Positions 63,333 to 64,000 of a stretch of DNA of 64,000 nt are shown here, one piece after another. The stretch comes from Vibrio viridaestus (lineage in GTDB: Bacteria; Pseudomonadota; Gammaproteobacteria; Enterobacterales; Vibrionaceae), in contig NZ_RJVQ01000008.1 of assembly GCF_003856525.1 (NCBI RefSeq), forward strand, positions 1 to 64,000, in the 5' to 3' direction. A program made the position numbers and the translations under genes. Within the stretch, counting starts at the first letter, position 1. Every line of letters begins with the position of its first letter. The notes beneath the pieces were generated by a model, which was given only the letters and a program-made list of their open reading frames with translations, had not been told where the DNA came from and did not search any database.

Positions 63333-64000
63333 TACAATACTCCTTTACTGCTTGGTAACTCATTGCCTTCAACTTTAATCGCCTGACGCAATGTACGGCC
63401 AAAGGCTTTAAACAAGCTTTCAATGATGTGGTGATCATTAACACCAGTTGACGACAAGTGAAGCGTGCATGCCATTGTGTCAGTTAGAGAACGGAAAAAG
63501 TGGTAAACCATTTCAGTAGACAATTCTCCGACTTCAGCACGACTAAACTCAGCATCAAACTTGAAATAAGGTCTGCCTGAAATATCCAGCGCACACTGAG
63601 CTAAGCATTCATCCATTGGCAGGGTAAAACCAAATCGACCGATACCCCGTTTATCTCCGAGTGCTTCCTTAATTGCCTGACCTAAAGCAAGAGCGGTATC
63701 TTCAACCGTATGATGGTCATCAATATGAAGATCCCCATTTACCGAAAGTATCAGCTGGAACCCACCATGAGTCGCAATTTGGTCTAACATGTGGTCGAAG
63801 AAGCCAATACCGGTTTCAATCGAGTTACCACCTGTTTCATCGAGATTAACAACGACAGAAATATCGGTCTCTTTTGTTTTACGTTCGACCTTAGCTATAC
63901 GTGGCGTGGTGGTTAGCAACTTAACAATTGCAGGCCAAGATAAAGTTTCAGGATTATATTGAATGCCTTGTATGGCCATATTCTCGGCTAACTGCATGTC
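63332..64000 (-). CDS. hisB: HisB (bifunctional), C-terminal part; cut by window edge
   Basis: The frame stays open to the window edge. The visible 223 codons begin [12 protein letters not shown], which aligns with the end of the N-terminal histidinol-phosphatase domain of E. coli HisB, so the gene is probably the bifunctional form and continues outside. The imidazoleglycerol-phosphate dehydratase domain is complete: [60 protein letters not shown]. The ATG at 63997 is internal. Confidence 0.95.
   Translation of the reverse strand, partial: DMQLAENMAIQGIQYNPETLSWPAIVKLLTTTPRIAKVERKTKETDISVVVNLDETGGNSIETGIGFFDHMLDQIATHGGFQLILSVNGDLHIDDHHTVEDTALALGQAIKEALGDKRGIGRFGFTLPMDECLAQCALDISGRPYFKFDAEFSRAEVGELSTEMVYHFFRSLTDTMACTLHLSSTGVNDHHIIESLFKAFGRTLRQAIKVEGNELPSSKGVL

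Overview
The window looks like a stretch of the main chromosome of a gammaproteobacterium, most probably a member of the Vibrionaceae. The base composition is AT-rich. The evidence for the family is the combination of mukFEB, a tfoY gene preceded by a c-di-GMP-I (GEMM/Vc2-type) riboswitch, bpt next to aat, a monomeric NADP isocitrate dehydrogenase, the sbcB-lrgA-lrgB-cdd neighbourhood and bifunctional hisB and hisIE. The species cannot be named from the sequence. No insertion sequence, prophage, integron or CRISPR array was seen.

Layout. 1-3 kb: the 5' end of a giant LapA-like adhesin gene (minus strand, running off the window), divergent from a TolC-like outer-membrane export protein and an OmpA-type lipoprotein. 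3-4 kb: two small genes (DUF2750 and a MazG/HisE-like pyrophosphohydrolase). 4.3-9.4 kb: a minus-strand B12 cluster, cobT-cobU-cobC, a degenerate astE-like gene, then btuC-btuD; cobS is not present. 9.6-13 kb: sbcB, lrgA, lrgB and cdd, the last behind a CRP/CytR-like tandem site. 13-17 kb: a CHASE4-PAS-GGDEF-EAL protein (degenerate GGDEF, intact EAL), and purT behind a near-perfect PurR box. 17-22.7 kb: a TPMT-like methyltransferase, ihfA, pheT, pheS and a four-gene tRNA operon (Cys-Gly-Leu-Gly). 22.9-29.2 kb: a yeeZ-like gene, tdk, aspS, a DUF72 gene, cmoA and cmoB. 29.3-32.6 kb: a three-gene set (retropepsin-like lipoprotein, inactive transglutaminase with 7 TM helices, ATP-grasp ligase) that looks like an uncharacterised peptide-ligation system. 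32.7-40.9 kb: mukB-mukE-mukF-cmoM and elyC. 41-43.9 kb: purR, the riboswitch and tfoY, and an alpha/beta hydrolase. 44-51.5 kb: glgA-glgC, topA, yciN and aroA. 51.6-60.5 kb: a glycine-zipper protein, aat, bpt, infA, clpA, clpS, cspD, icd and rluE. 60.6-64 kb: the his operon (hisB, truncated by the window edge, then hisH, hisA, hisF, hisIE).

How the genes work together. Three parts of the window connect to cyclic di-GMP: the adhesin, whose N-terminus carries a TAAG motif of the LapG cleavage type; the EAL protein; and the riboswitch in front of tfoY. PurR is encoded here along with one of its likely targets, purT. CmoA, CmoB and CmoM, three enzymes of wobble-uridine (cmo5U/mcmo5U) modification, are all present. 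Aat, Bpt, ClpS and ClpA make up most of a bacterial N-degron pathway in one 4.5-kb locus.

The points most worth a second look are the retropepsin/transglutaminase/ATP-grasp operon, the mutually exclusive pairings visible in the tfoY leader, the AstE-like protein that has lost its metal-binding motifs, the cdd control region, and several perfect palindromes in short intergenic spaces. Functions are assigned from remembered family sequences, without any database search.
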